This document shows positions 1-11,803 of a stretch of 64,000 bases of DNA, piece by piece. Source of the DNA: Clarireedia homoeocarpa (lineage: Eukaryota > Ascomycota > Leotiomycetes > Helotiales > Rutstroemiaceae); NCBI GenBank assembly GCA_001465935.1, contig LNKV01000008.1, forward strand, positions 186,001-250,000, given 5' to 3'. The position numbers were made by a program, and so were the translations under genes. The stretch's first letter is position 1. The number at the start of each line of letters is the position of its first letter. Under the pieces are notes generated by a model. That model was not told the DNA's origin. It ran no database searches and worked only from the letters and a program-made list of their open reading frames with translations.

Positions 1-838
1 ATTTAGATCCATGCCGAATATATTGTCTTTGAGAACTTTCGATGTGACCAAAGTTTCGAGAAAATTTGGGTAGTCGCCAGATTGCCGCGATAAACCTAAG
101 ATGCCATCCATAGGGAAACTACTGAACTGGTCACTCGTGCTATTGGCGATACCGAATGTCATTGAAAATTCCAAACCCGCAATCTTAACACTGTCCGTGG
201 CGTAACTTCCCGTAACTGAACCAGATCCATACTGCACATCCAGGCTCCCTTTTGCTGGTTTGAGTGTAGAAGAATCTTTGGCTCCAAACGAATTGTGAGT
301 AGTACAAGCAGCAGAGGTGCAATCAGAACCCATGACCCAAGATGTACCAGCACCTGTATCCAGGAGCATATAGAGTGGCGTGTCTTTATCTCCAAAAGTA
401 ACTTCCGCGAAGTAGGAATAATCAGTGCCATCCTGATCAAGGCCCGCACTATTTGTCTGCGAAGGGTTCGCAGCCGTCTGGACCTGATAGGTGTTATCCC
501 TTTTGGCTAGAGGCGCTCCTTCAGCTTGGGTCCTTGTCTGTCGATTGTATTTCCGTGTTAGGCGTTCCGCGAGTCGAGATATTTGAACATCCCGTGGCAG
601 AGAAGCCTTCAGATGTTATGTCAGCCATATGCCAAACTAAGACGATTGGGAAGAAACTTACGTCTGGAAGTTTTTGAATGACTTTCAAAGATTTGACCTC
701 ACGATTCGCGATATTGGTCTTTGGCAATGCCGAGCAGTCCTTGTACTCTTCACATCTGTAGTCTGGGATCCAAGGGAAGAATGCAAAAGTGAATGGAGCA
801 AGAGCTAATGCAAGAAAAATGTAGTTGACGAACCACAT
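1..838 (-). CDS. secreted pepsin-like aspartic protease, C-terminus beyond window
   Basis: Visible exons on the minus strand are 838-662 and 537-1; the intron 661-538 has a GTAAGT donor and a CAG acceptor, and both exons are in phase 0. About 238 residues are visible and the reading frame runs off position 1. The protein opens with a hydrophobic signal peptide (MWFVNYIFLALALAPF), followed by a propeptide ending in Lys-Arg near residues 71-72, a Kex2-type processing site. The first catalytic motif of family A1, D-T-G within LLDTGAGTSWVMG, is near residue 119, followed by a flap-like YGSGSVTGSYATD segment. Known for the family: two lobes each supply one catalytic aspartate. The second aspartate lies outside the window. 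The product is probably secreted or vacuolar. The family call is firm, but the substrate is unknown and no orthologue name is justified. Confidence 0.88.
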
Positions 839-2822
839 GGTTACAAGTGGTAATGAAGGTGGCGAGTAACGGCTCCCGAATATCGAATATAGAATCCAAA
901 AACCAATGCTTGCCTTTGGTGAATGGTGGCTGATATCCGGTCAAGGACTTCAACGAGGGACTGGAGAGGTGAGGTCTTGATCCGAGAGGGTACAAACAAA
1001 TCCGCCGCACACAGTCGAAGGGACTGAAAAACCAAGCTCCCAATGAGAACAAGGCTTGGTGGTGAGGTTATTCAGACGAAAGTTGGTCCTCGTGGTTCAA
1101 TTGTCCAACTGATTTGATCGTCCATAAAACTTCCAAGGCCAGACGGAATTATGCCGACAATGGACCCGCGTACCGGACAACCACGGATTTGATATTAGAA
1201 ATTAAGCTGGTAATAATAACATAGGAAACGATTAACGACTAAGTAGTAAGAAGAAAGTTGAAGACAGTGAAGCCGTCAACTGTGCTCATGACAATGATTA
1301 TGTGCAATATCTATCAAAACGAAGAGGGTGCAAGAACGCCAAAGGTATGTAGATTTTTAGATTGAGGTGGACGGGGTGATAGACAAGATAAGAAGGTCCC
1401 CTCCAAAACCAAAAAAAAGACAATGCGAGATATGAGAAGTCTTTTGTGTCTGTCGATACCAAAAGAAAAAAAGAGAATTATCGTAGTGAAAAGGGAGAAG
1501 TCATTGATGGACCTTGAAAGCAAGCAAGCAAGCAAGAGAGGAGGGCCGGTGGCATTGGTAGCAGGAAATGCAGACGTTGCATGTGGGAGGAAATCTAGAC
1601 GTGCAGCAGCATTTGTCCACTTGGAGCTTTCTTGGTGCTTTCTTGGTGCTTTCTTGGAGCTTTCTTGGTGCTTTTCGGAGGTAATTCCCAGGCTAAATCC
1701 CAATTCGGTAAGGGTCGTGGTGTCTTGGGGATCATCGGTTTTCTGCCATCCCGGCCAGTCAGGGGGGGGGGAAGAGGGGGTGTTGACTCTAGCCAGCTCG
1801 GGTGGCACGGGTGGCCATATGCAGCCGTGGGAAATCTCCTTAGCCTCGGGGGAATCACTCCATTCATATCGTTCTATCGTTCTAGTTATCCTCCGAGCTA
1901 TTTATATACGAGTATGTATTCATCTATTCTTTTGCAGCTGCGTTTTTGCTTTTGCTGAGCGGGAGTTCGTGCACCTCCTGCATAGTTCTATGGCATTGTC
2001 GCAGCAGTGCAGGCACTTCTTTCCCCATCAATTGAGGCCTACGAGCGATTATTGGCGGGCGTCGCGTCTGGATGATTGCAGCCAGATTGCAGCCAGAATG
2101 AGCCATGCAAATGCACCGCTGCAGCCCGTTTGGGTTACTGGCATTGCAGCGAACCAATCACGGAATGATGCTGGCCCGTGGGCTATCCGACTTTTTCAAA
2201 TTGCGATGCTTCTTTGCGTCTGTGCCGACGCCACATATGGACGCGAGAAAGCCATCATCGGGAGGGACGGACACGACAAGATCGAGGTTCCAGACCCACT
2301 GACGAATATCTACAAGTAACTTCCCCCGTTACTGTGCCGTAGCTGTCCTTACTCAGTACTCCCCATGAACAAACAGCACAGTGCAAAAAGCTAAGACTAC
2401 AATTTGATATCATCTACACAGTACCATATGCTTTCCCTTGACTTCTTCCATTCTAGCACTGGAGCAATCTCGTTAAATTCCCCTCTACTCATTAACGCGG
2501 CAGATCCCACTTCCGATTCGACTTCTGTGGCACAATCTCTACATTGGGATTGGCGAGCCTGGGGAAGCCGAGATATGTTTCATTGCATGGGCCCCAAATC
2601 TGGAAAAACACTGATAAATACTTCCAACAGTTGCTCAACCTGGGTGGCTATTTTGGGCTTCTTTTGAGAGACATTCATTTACCAAACCAGACATTTCTAA
2701 CACTTCTATCGGCTTTTCAGAAACCCAAGTCTTCGTTATCATGGGAAGTCTTGCTCGGTCGTTGGAAGGAGGTTGCTTGCAAGCCAGTGTACTACTCGAC
2801 CCCTTTGGAACGCCGTGCCTTA
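839..2822. other. intergenic region with no supported gene
   Basis: This stretch separates the protease promoter from the 3' end of the PTAR1-like gene. It holds an 11-bp tandem repeat near 1626-1676 and a G-run near 1762. The longest open frame (1423-2319, +) has no recognisable domain and a composition typical of a chance ORF crossing the repeat. I see no RNA gene. Confidence 0.6.
1626..1676. repeat. 11-bp tandem repeat
   Basis: Four consecutive units of GCTTTCTTGGT (one unit ends in A instead of T) are followed by a degenerate fifth. The unit length is not a multiple of three, and no supported gene covers it. Confidence 0.85.
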
Positions 2823-3854
2823 TCAACCCGTTTTGTTACTCTGCTCATATTGTAAACACTGATCACGAACCTCCTGGATCATCATGCGGATTTTGGTGTC
2901 CTCTGGCAAACTGTCTAGCATATTCTCTAAAGGTTCCAAGATAGCTCTTTTTGATTCATCACTGAGATGTCCAGAAATAACCAAAGTCCTCAAAAAACCC
3001 CAAAGCGATTCCCCTTTCCACCTCCAGGAAACTGCCATAGCGACAACTTGTTCACAAGTCTTAGCATTCTGCGTAGCCATCATTTCTCTCGGCAAAGGAG
3101 AAAATGATACCAGGCAAAACAACAAAAAGGACCATCCAGACGTATCACTTGGATGCTTCAAACACCACTTCATCACGTTTGCGATCAAAAGCTCATTGCT
3201 TGAAGCATCAAGCCCATTTTCAACATTCTCGACTAACCACCGCATGTGAGACCAAGCATAGTAGTTTCGAGGATGCCTTTCAGCTGCAATCATAACAACT
3301 GATGCAAGGTCCCGATGCACATCATGTCGGAGACCGATAGATTGACGAAGCTCAAGCAGCCATCTGCGATGTCCCCAAAGAGTTGGAGACTTGGTGTGAC
3401 GGTTGAGCCGTGATGTGAGAAGACTATCAATAAAGTACAGCTCCTTAGTCAACGCTTCTCCAAACTCAGGACCATTGTGTTTCTGGACTTTCTGCATGAG
3501 CCTCTTCCGTGCATTGGCTGCAGTGAGATGCTCTGGGTCGGTCAGAAGAATGACGGCTGTAGAATTCCGTATATCTTTATAGTAAGCGGAGGAATCATCC
3601 TTGATGTGTTTGAAGAATATCTGCCGTGCAACTACGAATGCTTGAATGAGTTTGGTTTTCGGGATACCGATATTATTCATGTCGACAAGAATATTGCTGC
3701 CAGGTGGTAAAATATGGGCTTTCCCGAGAAACTCTATCTCTAACAGCTTCGAGTAATTGTTGGAGCAGAGGACTTCTGCGATTTCATTGTAGACTGCTCG
3801 AGAATCGATCGCTGCAACTGAGGCTGCAACATCTTTGTCAAGAGCTCTCGACAT
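2823..3854 (-). CDS. protein prenyltransferase alpha-subunit repeat protein (PTAR1-like)
   Basis: A single-exon frame with PPTA-type alpha-helical repeats. The diagnostic W-R or H-x-R-W signatures are LWGHRRWLLELR and NYYAWSHMRWLVENV, with a weaker earlier repeat (KLIQAFVVARQIFF) and a later one (SGWSFLLFCL). I chose the ATG at 3854 (343 residues, starting MSRALDKDVAAS) because from memory fungal PTAR1-like proteins begin like this. The frame stays open to an ATG at 4079 (418 residues), but the extra N-terminus is Arg-rich and unlike the family. Known: such repeats form the alpha subunits of farnesyl-, geranylgeranyl- and Rab-geranylgeranyl transferases; PTAR1 relatives join an alternative Golgi SNARE prenylation complex. 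The gene is divergent from Get1. Its exact substrate cannot be read from the sequence. Confidence 0.8.
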   Translation of the reverse strand: MSRALDKDVAASVAAIDSRAVYNEIAEVLCSNNYSKLLEIEFLGKAHILPPGSNILVDMNNIGIPKTKLIQAFVVARQIFFKHIKDDSSAYYKDIRNSTAVILLTDPEHLTAANARKRLMQKVQKHNGPEFGEALTKELYFIDSLLTSRLNRHTKSPTLWGHRRWLLELRQSIGLRHDVHRDLASVVMIAAERHPRNYYAWSHMRWLVENVENGLDASSNELLIANVMKWCLKHPSDTSGWSFLLFCLVSFSPLPREMMATQNAKTCEQVVAMAVSWRWKGESLWGFLRTLVISGHLSDESKRAILEPLENMLDSLPEDTKIRMMIQEVRDQCLQYEQSNKTG

Positions 3855-4200
3855 GACGTCCGCGTTGAGGATTACTTTGAAAAGATATTGTTCTAGGTCC
3901 TCATCCTTCCGGGGCGTGATGTATCGGCAAGTTCGTAGGACGGCTGGATCGTTAGTGTCCGAAACCGAAGCATATTGATTGGCTTCAACAAACTCGAATT
4001 CTATCTCTAAGCTGCAGAGAAGCTTCGGTGACGATTTCGCATGGTCCGTGCTCCGACGCCTCCGCCGAACGCATGACATCGATATTTGACCACCAGCTCA
4101 CCACGAAACGGGCCACCTTTCTGATTTCGCACAACCTTTAAATAGTCCAGTGTTTCGAGAACACCAAGCAGTTGTACGGGATTGCTCGGAATTCCTCAAA
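3855..4200. promoter_or_regulatory. divergent intergenic region between PTAR1-like gene and get1
   Basis: This short region must hold both 5' ends. If the PTAR1-like protein starts at the alternative ATG at 4079, only about 120 bp remain between the two coding regions, so the promoters would overlap. I see no clear TATA box. Confidence 0.5.
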
Positions 4201-4986
4201 ATGCCTTCCCTTCTCCTAACCTGCTTTGTGGTTCAGCTGCTCATTCACATCGTCAATACCTTTGGAGCAGTCGCAATCAATAATCTGGTAAGCTTGTCTC
4301 CATGTTGCAATCTTGCGGATCGCAAGCATGCGAGCACAGCTGACTTCAATCACACAGCTATGGAACCTCTACAATTCGCTTCCGACCCCGACGTCGAAGT
4401 CAGCCGCGGAACAGAAAAAGTTGAAAAGAGAGTACATGAAGGTTCGGCAGGAAATGAATGCGACGAGTAGTCAGGATGAGTTTGCCAAATGGGCCAAGTT
4501 GAGGAGACAGCATGATAAACTATATGAGCAACTAGAGAAGTCAAGTACGTTCTAGACCTACATCTGTCTTTGGCACAAAGTCGTCAAGGAAATCAAACTA
4601 ACACATTACCTCTGGCAGAAACTTCTCTCGACTCAAACAAGGCCACATTCGACACCTCGATTTCTACACTACGATGGCTAGGAACGAATGGCTTACGCAT
4701 GTTGTTGCAATTCTGGTTTTCGAAGCGCGCCATGTTCTGGTTGCCGAAGGGTTGGTTCCCATACTACGCTGAATGGCTTCTCTCCTTCCCACGAGCACCA
4801 ATGGGCAGTATCAGTATCCAAGCCTGGACACTTGCATGCGCAGCCGTCATCCTGCTTGTCAGTGATGCGCTCGTCGCAATAGCAGCTTTGGTCATGGGAG
4901 GAGTAGGAGTATCACAGAAGGGGAAGAAAGAACCCATGAAAGTCCCAGCAGAGCAGGAAAAAGCGGGTGCGAAGAAGGAGCTCTAA
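4201..4986 (+). CDS. get1: Get1/WRB, ER receptor subunit for tail-anchored proteins
   Basis: Exons are 4201-4287, 4358-4544 and 4619-4986, joined at GTAAGC...CAG and GTACGT...CAG, giving 213 residues. The N-terminal hydrophobic segment (LLLTCFVVQLLIHIVNTFGAV) is followed by the acidic and basic coiled-coil region typical of Get1 (QKKLKREYMKVRQEM, FAKWAKLRRQHDKLYEQLEK). Two more membrane segments follow, including the WLPKGWFPYYAEWLLSFP loop and an Ala/Val-rich last helix, and the cytosolic tail is Lys-rich. Known: Get1 with Get2 docks Get3 and inserts tail-anchored proteins into the ER membrane; the coiled coil opens the Get3 dimer. Length and topology match the family. Residue 1 is set by the first ATG before a continuous hydrophobic segment. 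Confidence 0.93.
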
Positions 4987-5635
4987 TTTGAGCAGTGTGT
5001 TCATGCTCATAGATATGATTATGATATATGCAGTTACGATATATGAAGATTGTAGAAGATATCTCTAATTTGTCTCTCATCAATTAGACGCAAAGGCCTT
5101 CATAGCTTTCGCTGAGACCATGCAACACGAGTGAGATGACTCTTGGCAGAGTACTTGGGCTTGATCTGGGCATACTTTTTGACTGTGAGAGACCATTGAG
5201 AAAAGGGTCGCCAAAGCTTCGAAAGTGCCACGAGGGAGTAGCAGACTTGGGGGGCCGGGGAACTTAGTTTTTTGGGTGAGTAACTTTCTTGATGATAAAT
5301 ATCTCTTGTATTCAGAGAGAACGAATTTAATTCTCTCATATATCAAGAGGAGTCAATGCTGTTGACCGACCATAACGCAATAGCTGGTCTCAATTTTGAA
5401 GTTTTTGAATGAGGTTTGGATACTACAAAAAAATTTCGGCACGGAAAATTTATGGAAGCTTTTTGAAGCTCGCTCCACTAGCCTGCTAGATTCTCCGAAT
5501 ACGCTAACCAAATATGATACCGCCTTTCGTCGACAAGGGATATTCTGCCATTACCTCGATCTCAACTGTGTCCCAAAGGAACTCAACCAACCCTCCTTTA
5601 TCCTCCATACCGCTCCAAATTTCAAAGCTCCCATC
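4987..5635. other. intergenic region, no supported gene
   Basis: This is the 3' flank of get1 and the promoter of the next gene. Small overlapping minus-strand ORFs (5080-5346) show no domain and no coding character. Confidence 0.6.
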
Positions 5636-6753
5636 ATGGCGATAACCTGGGGAACGTACGTATTGATTCTTTCTCTGCCAAAATCCCTGATTAAAAAGCT
5701 AACCTACTTACCCTCTTCAGAATTAAATCGCTCCTAATATTCTTCGGTCCCATCCTCCTCCCCAAAGCCCTATCCTACTACCGACGGGCACGCGCCGCCC
5801 CCTCTATCCACGGTATCCCCGTTCGCCCTGTTCCCGCGCCCGTCTCCCGCTCCCTCACTATTCTCTTCCTCGTCGCCCTCATCTTCCTCCTCAAAACACT
5901 CCCGACTTTTCTCCCTCCCAACCTCTTCTCCCTCACCTCATCGCGTCTGCAAATTCCCACCGATGTCCTCTTCAACCGCCTTTCCACTCTTTACCCCGGC
6001 GATCTCTCCCCCGTCGACGATGTCCTCCGCCAAAAATTCACCTCTCTCGAATCCCGCCTCCTATATCTCCAATTCGGCCCCGACGTCCTCGTCCACTGCA
6101 CCTTCTGCTCACCTGAGGATCCGACTTCTTATTTCTACTATGCGATTCCCGCACTGCTGACACCACATTTGTTCAATCTGTGTGTTTTGGCACTCGTCAC
6201 ATCTGGACTGTTTACCGGCCGCGAAGGCGCTATATGGCGGACGACTGCTACGACATCTGCGGTTGGAATGGCGCTCTTAGATATATATCTCACCTCAAGC
6301 TATGCCTACCAAGCCAACTCGCGCGCTACCCGCTTGGAAGAACTTGACTTCTTCCACTGGAAAATGATTGTTTATCGGTATATTGGGCTTTCCCTCCTAG
6401 ACGGGATTATCGGCTGGCTACTGTATCTCTCCTCCACGAACCGCGCATTCCTGACTCCGCCAACAACTGCAGAGAGGATTGAGCGCACTACAAAATTGTT
6501 GGAGCAGGCGAGGGGTAAGCTGGGTGCGGTGGGCTTGGTAAGGAATACGGTGGTGAGGGATAAGGAGTTGAGGGCTGTGGTGGAGGATTATTGGGTAAGG
6601 GAGGGGAATGTGACAAGGGAGGTTATGGAGGATAGAGCGGTGGTAGATGGGGTGAGGAATGCGTTGGAGAATAGGGTGGATTTGGTTGCGGTACAGAGGG
6701 AGGCGGAGAGTTTCGCAGAGGCGGTTGTAGGGGGGAAGGTGATGAGTGAGTAG
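5636..6753 (+). CDS. multipass membrane protein conserved in filamentous fungi
   Basis: Exons are 5636-5655 (only 20 nt, MAITWG plus two bases) and 5721-6753, giving 350 residues; the donor is GTACGT and the acceptor TTCAG. Hydrophobic segments appear near residues 8-25, 50-66, 150-180, 190-215 and 240-265. A charged C-terminal third follows (RIERTTKLLEQARGKLG onward) and looks helical. The type is familiar from filamentous ascomycetes, where it is usually left hypothetical or carries a misleading chorismate-synthase label. No chorismate synthase motif is present here. Function is unknown; a cytosolic C-terminal helical tail after four or five helices is an inference. Confidence 0.75.
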
Positions 6754-8695
6754 GGGGCGAGGGAATGGGTATAGAGCCGACGGTGTAATGTAGATTTGGT
6801 TTGGAAAAGTAGAAATACAACACTCTAGAACCTCAATTCTGATCCAATCCAAGTGCCATATCAGATGATACTGTATATCACATAAATCATGTTTCCGTCT
6901 GTTATCAGATATTCAATTCCACAACCATTGTCTTCCAAACCCTCGGCTCATGGAAAGCACCCACCTACATACCCCGCATCAGGAATCTCCCCTGACCTCA
7001 CCACATCAACCTCTATCCTCCTCTTACTGAACAGACTACTAGCTCGATACTATCTCTCCTCAATCCATTCGCCCCACCCAGCGGCTACAAGCTCGTCAGC
7101 TCTGGCCACAGATCCAAGCGCATATGATCTTCCCAGAATCTCCTCATAGTCGGTAAAAAGCTATCTTGTCAGAGGAAGGGGAATTTCGACAACGAAATAT
7201 TTTTCCTTATGCCATATCTTACTTGTGCACTTAATTAGGTTGGTCGAGGAACGATGCGCACGGCTGTTGTTGGAAGAGGCGGAAGGTCTGTAGCCGGGTG
7301 CTGATGAATCTTGGGGTTAGAGAAATGTAGGAGGTTGGGTGCACGAGCTCGTGGATTGAGCTGGGGGGTGTAGTGGGGTGGTGGAGAGGGGACTGTGTTT
7401 CATGATGTGAGAGCCGCAGTGGTTGGCAAGTTTGGGGCATTTTCTTGTTAACTGAATAGAGCTGTGGGCCTGTGGGTGCAGAGGGAGGTCAGTGTGGGTG
7501 GGTATTTTGACTTCCTCATGGGCTACCTTGGGTCTTAAGATCATTATCTTCGTTGAGCAATCGAATAGTTTAGCCCTCAATGTTGAAGAATTTGGTTCCC
7601 AGACCGCATCTTTGCACAATGCGGTTATTGAGAACCGGGTTGCCTAGCTCGGTGCTGCAGTGCTTGCAGATAAGTTAGGGAATTGGTGTAAGGAACAGGC
7701 TTTGGGCAAAATGGAGCGGTAACTCTCCACGGATAGTTGGCAGTTGACTCTGCCTTGCGTGCGTGAGGATAGTTTCCTTTTGAGCTTGATAGTATCGGCA
7801 CTGTTGGTATGCGGGGAAGAAAGATGAAAGATACTATACTTTCGAAATAATGGCATGGTAGACGAATTGAGCTTCCTGGATTGCATCGACTCATTTGGCC
7901 AAAGCTCGAATGTCTTCTTGCTCATTTGAAGATCTGCTCAACTAAAGGTGCACACCAATTGATATGGATTCGGGAGCTTAAGTCCTCAGTATTTTCATGT
8001 GAACCCATCCTGCTGGGAGAAAATAGAACTTGCAATTACAAGCCGTAAGATTGTATTGGTCACTGCCTGTGACCACATTCCCCGTATGTAGACGATGTGT
8101 TGTAGACCCCGGACGAACAGAGCAAACAGCCCACATAGCAATCCATCATGAACTATCAATCACGATGCTTTGGGATCAAAATATGAAGATTTGGCAGATA
8201 GACGTATAGCAAGCAATTGAATCAGATCATTGGCTTATACTCTCAGTAGAACTACTCTAAGACTGGAAAGCAGCTTCATGATCCTCACTCTTGAAGACCT
8301 AATAATCCATAGGAACGATCTAAGTTGATTGAGACGATGCATTTGTAATTACCTCAAACAAATGTGTAATAGTGCAGGATACAGGCAAACATCGTTCGTA
8401 GAATTTCATGGTGTAAAGCCTTGTCGTTGTAAAATCATTACACGGGTGGAGTTGACAGAAAGCTGGGGGACCATATCTGTCTGGACAGCCATTCATATAA
8501 GACAGGGATATGTAAAGATCTGGCTACCGTAGCGTCTGCATGCTCGGCCATCGGAAAAGCTAACGCGGCTGCGAGATCTTTCTCGACAAATAATGGAATA
8601 GCATACGCAACCAAAACAATACGTACCTACCAACACACGAGAACTGTTCAAAATAACACCGATTTTAATTACCTTATTTGTTGACTTCACAAATA
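6754..8695. other. intergenic region, no supported gene
   Basis: The 1.9 kb holds only short overlapping ORFs on both strands with no domain, no plausible splice chain and no RNA gene that I recognise. The last few hundred bases must contain the promoter of the golgin gene. Confidence 0.6.
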
Positions 8696-10691
8696 ATGTC
8701 AGCCGTGGCACCTCCAGATCCTTCCAATACTACTTCTTCAGGTTCGTTTGTCCGTGAACAAGTTCTATTCCATTGATAGCGGGGATATAGCTTTTTGGTT
8801 ACCAGTGAACCCTACCACTAACCGGCCCAACCTCTAGCACCGAAGAAGAAGAACAACAAAAAGAAAAAGAATGCGAAATCAAAATCAAACGGAGAGATTC
8901 CCAAGGCCCCGGATGATGAGAAAGATCTCACAGTGGAAGTTGGAGATGAAGATGGAGAGGTAGAGGAATCTGTGCCCTCAACAGTGGTACGAGTGACACC
9001 TGTTCATTTGTCAACATGAAGCAAACACAAGCGCGAGCTCTGACAACGCATATAGAATAGTCCGGAAGATGCACACTTTCCAGAGAACGCGGGGTCGCAA
9101 ACAAATGGGTATGAAAACGAATCTTCAAGTAATGGCCACGCCGTTGCGCCAACAGCCACAAGGGGTGATGCAGAAGGATCTATCAGCAATGCAACAGATA
9201 CGACCGACGCAAGCGTTCGACTGGAAGCCATGTCTGCGGAACGTGAAGCACTTCGAGCGGAGGTCGAACGGCTGCGGAAATCTCTTGAGGATCTACAAGA
9301 GAAGCATGCCGAACCAAATTCGTCATCGGATGGTCAAGATTCGGAGAAATTGGCATTGATTGAGGAGCAACATAAAGAAGAGATTGCCACGATAAGAAGC
9401 CAACATAAGGAGGAAATATCCTCGGTCCGGACAGAATTGGAAGAGAGTGAATCTGCGAAAGAACACTGGGAATCTCAATACCATGCATTACTTGGTCGTG
9501 TCAACACAATCAAATCTAGCTTGGGAGAAAGGTTGAAAGCCGACAAGCAGGAATTGGCAGAGGCTAATGAGAAGGTTGATGAGCTGGAATCGCAAAATGA
9601 ATCTCTGCAAAATACCGTCAAGACGTTGGAGGATGAAGCATCTAAATTACGAAATGAATTGAGCGAATCCTCAAAGGAGCTGTCCAGTCTACGAAATCGA
9701 CATAATCTATCACAACAGAACTGGGTTCGTGAACGGGACGATCTGATCCAACAGACACGGCAATTGAAAGAAGAGGCTGATGCAGCTAAAGAAGCTATGG
9801 GAGACTGGGAAGTTTTAGCCATGGAAGAAAGATCTATAAGGGAAAATTTAGAGAGCCGAGTTTCGGAAATGGAGGAGCAATTTTCAACCCAGAAAGAAGC
9901 ATATGAAGCAACAGTCACTGAACGAGATAGTCAGTCACAGGCAGTAGATGGTCTACAAAGAGCTTTGCAAGAAATCCAAGAGACCAGAAGGCGGGAGCTT
10001 CGGGAAATGGTGGAAACCTCTGAAGAACAACTTCAAACTTTGAAGAAGTTGGTGCAAGATTCCGACTCTAGATGCGCAGAGGCCGAAGCCTCGAAACAAG
10101 CTCTGCAGACGGAATTGGATCGACTTCTACCATTCGAGAAGGAAGTCAAAGAAAAGAATCTACTGATCGGCAAACTTCGTCATGAAGCTATTGTTCTCAA
10201 TGATCACCTTACCAAAGCACTGCGATTCCTAAAGAAAGCAAAACCCGAGGACAGTATTGACAGGTCTGTACACTCACACCTAACCTTGCATCCCATTACT
10301 AACATCTAAATATAGGCAACTAGTCACTAATCACTTCCTCCATTTCCTCGCTCTTGACCGATCGGATCCTAAAAAGTTCCAAATCCTGCAAATTATAGCC
10401 TCCCTTCTAAATTGGACGGATGAACAGAAGGAGCAGGCAGGTCTAGCCAGACCTGGTGCATCAAGTAGTAGTCTACGTCTCCCCACATCACCGTTCCATC
10501 GAACGCCAAGCACCCCCACATTATCGACTGAATTCTTCTCCGAATCTTCTGGTAACAAAGAATCCTTGGCGGACCTGTGGACGGGGTTCTTGGAGAGAAG
10601 TGCAGAGGAGGGTTCAGTTAAGGATAGTAGGAGCGGGAGTGTCAGTAGTTCGGTGGCGAGACCTGATACCAGGAGTGGTTCTACGGGGTAG
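8696..10691 (+). CDS. rud3: Rud3/GMAP-210-type golgin with C-terminal GRAB domain
   Basis: Exons are 8696-8741, 8838-8986, 9056-10263 and 10316-10691, all with canonical GT-AG ends, giving 592 residues. A Lys-rich N-terminus is followed by an acidic linker and then a long heptad-rich coiled coil from about residue 125 to 460 (for example LRAEVERLRKSLEDLQEKH). Near residue 470-510 is the GRIP-related Arf-binding (GRAB) domain, with QLVTNHFLHFLAL and FQILQIIASLLNWTDEQK. The C-terminus is Ser-rich. Known: yeast Rud3 and animal GMAP-210 bind Arf1 through this domain at the cis-Golgi and tether vesicles. The GRAB domain spans the last intron and reads through only with this splicing, which supports the model. 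Confidence 0.9.
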
Positions 10692-11395
10692 GATGACTGA
10701 TTAGTCGATTGAGTGGGTGATTACTTGATTGAGTGATTGATTGGATGGTTTGACGGGATCAAATGAAGTGACAGATGGATTTAAAAATTCAGGACATGTA
10801 TATTATCATCATTGCATGGGCGTTTGGGAGGCTAGGTCAGACCCAGATAAGGTATATTTGCCTATATGCAAACAGTTCGATTTGAAATACACTTTTTCTT
10901 CTTCCGCTGACGCATTTTAAGTCCGTCTTGTTTTCCTTGCAAACCAGCACGTGTATTCTAATGGTTGGGAGTTGGAGTTATGTATGCATCCGTAGTAAGT
11001 AGTCTTGCGTCCATTTCCCTTCCTCTCCCATCAAACTATCTGGGGCCTCTTTGGTGATTGGCAGCCAATGGTTACTTGTATCTATATCGTATGTATACAC
11101 CAGCTGTCCTCATCGCGATGTTTGTGCTCTTCTGTCTTTACTGTCATTGTCCATCTTCCTCCATCTCATCGTGATAGATCCTTCAGTCAGCGAGCCGAGT
11201 GGACAAACTCCTAGACGACAGAGTTATATAAAATGCTCTCTTCCTCGCATGCTATCTTACCATCTACATACACATAGACACACTCAACTTCCTATCCCAT
11301 TCCCCATACCAACTCCCCTCTATTATCTACATCAACCACCCTACCTCCCCCCACTCAACCACACTGCCCACCCCTCTCCCAACCAACACCTAACA
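10692..11395. other. intergenic region
   Basis: This contains the 3' flank of the golgin gene and a TATA-like box at 11225. CT- and CA-rich sequence runs from about 11120 onward. No gene is supported. Confidence 0.55.
11225..11233 (+). promoter_or_regulatory. TATA-like box
   Basis: TATATAAAA lies about 160 bp upstream of the ATG at 11396 and is followed by a C/T/A-rich leader-like stretch, as in many fungal promoters. Its role is inferred from position only. Confidence 0.4.
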
Positions 11396-11803
11396 ATGAC
11401 CTCCCCCATCACCACCCTCCGCGAAGGACCCTCCCCATCCGGGCCACCCCCTCCCCATCCCCTTCCCGATCCGCCCAAACCTCCGAAGCAAAACAAAAAC
11501 AACAACAGCAACACCCTCCCCCATAACCCGTTGCCCATCCAATCCAAATCCAAACCCAAATCTACACCACAGCCACCCAAGTCCGCGAAGAAGACCCCAC
11601 TCTTCCGTTCCCTATCCAATCAACCAGAACCGACTCGGCCTCCACCGCCTCCACCACCATCTTCGGGGAGGGGAGTGCGCGTTAGGAGGGATGGGTTATG
11701 TGGAGGAGATCATAGGGATGATCATGATTATGATTATGATGGGGATGCTGATAATACCGACGATGATAATGATGATGGGGGGGGCGGGGCGGGGCGAAGA
11801 TAA
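11396..11803 (+). CDS. doubtful low-complexity Pro/Asp-rich protein
   Basis: A 135-codon frame starts at an ATG in good context (AACAATGAC), downstream of a TATA-like box. The product is Pro-rich at first (SPSGPPPPHPLPDPPKPP), then basic and Gln/Asn-rich, then a His/Asp-rich tail (DHRDDHDYDYDGDADN) ending in Gly. There is no known domain. The frame could be opened further upstream (to 11051), but that part reads like a leader. It may equally be a chance ORF in a GC-skewed microsatellite region, so the call is weak. Confidence 0.28.
   Translation: MTSPITTLREGPSPSGPPPPHPLPDPPKPPKQNKNNNSNTLPHNPLPIQSKSKPKSTPQPPKSAKKTPLFRSLSNQPEPTRPPPPPPPSSGRGVRVRRDGLCGGDHRDDHDYDYDGDADNTDDDNDDGGGGAGRR

Noticed and set aside
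1423..2319. 298-codon ORF (+) in the left intergenic region
   Set aside because: No domain, odd Cys/Trp/His-rich composition, crosses an 11-bp tandem repeat and a G-run, and overlapping frames on both strands are also open. It is most likely a chance ORF.
6418..6852. 144-codon ORF (-) over the membrane protein gene
   Set aside because: His/Pro/Leu-rich antisense translation of the opposite coding strand.
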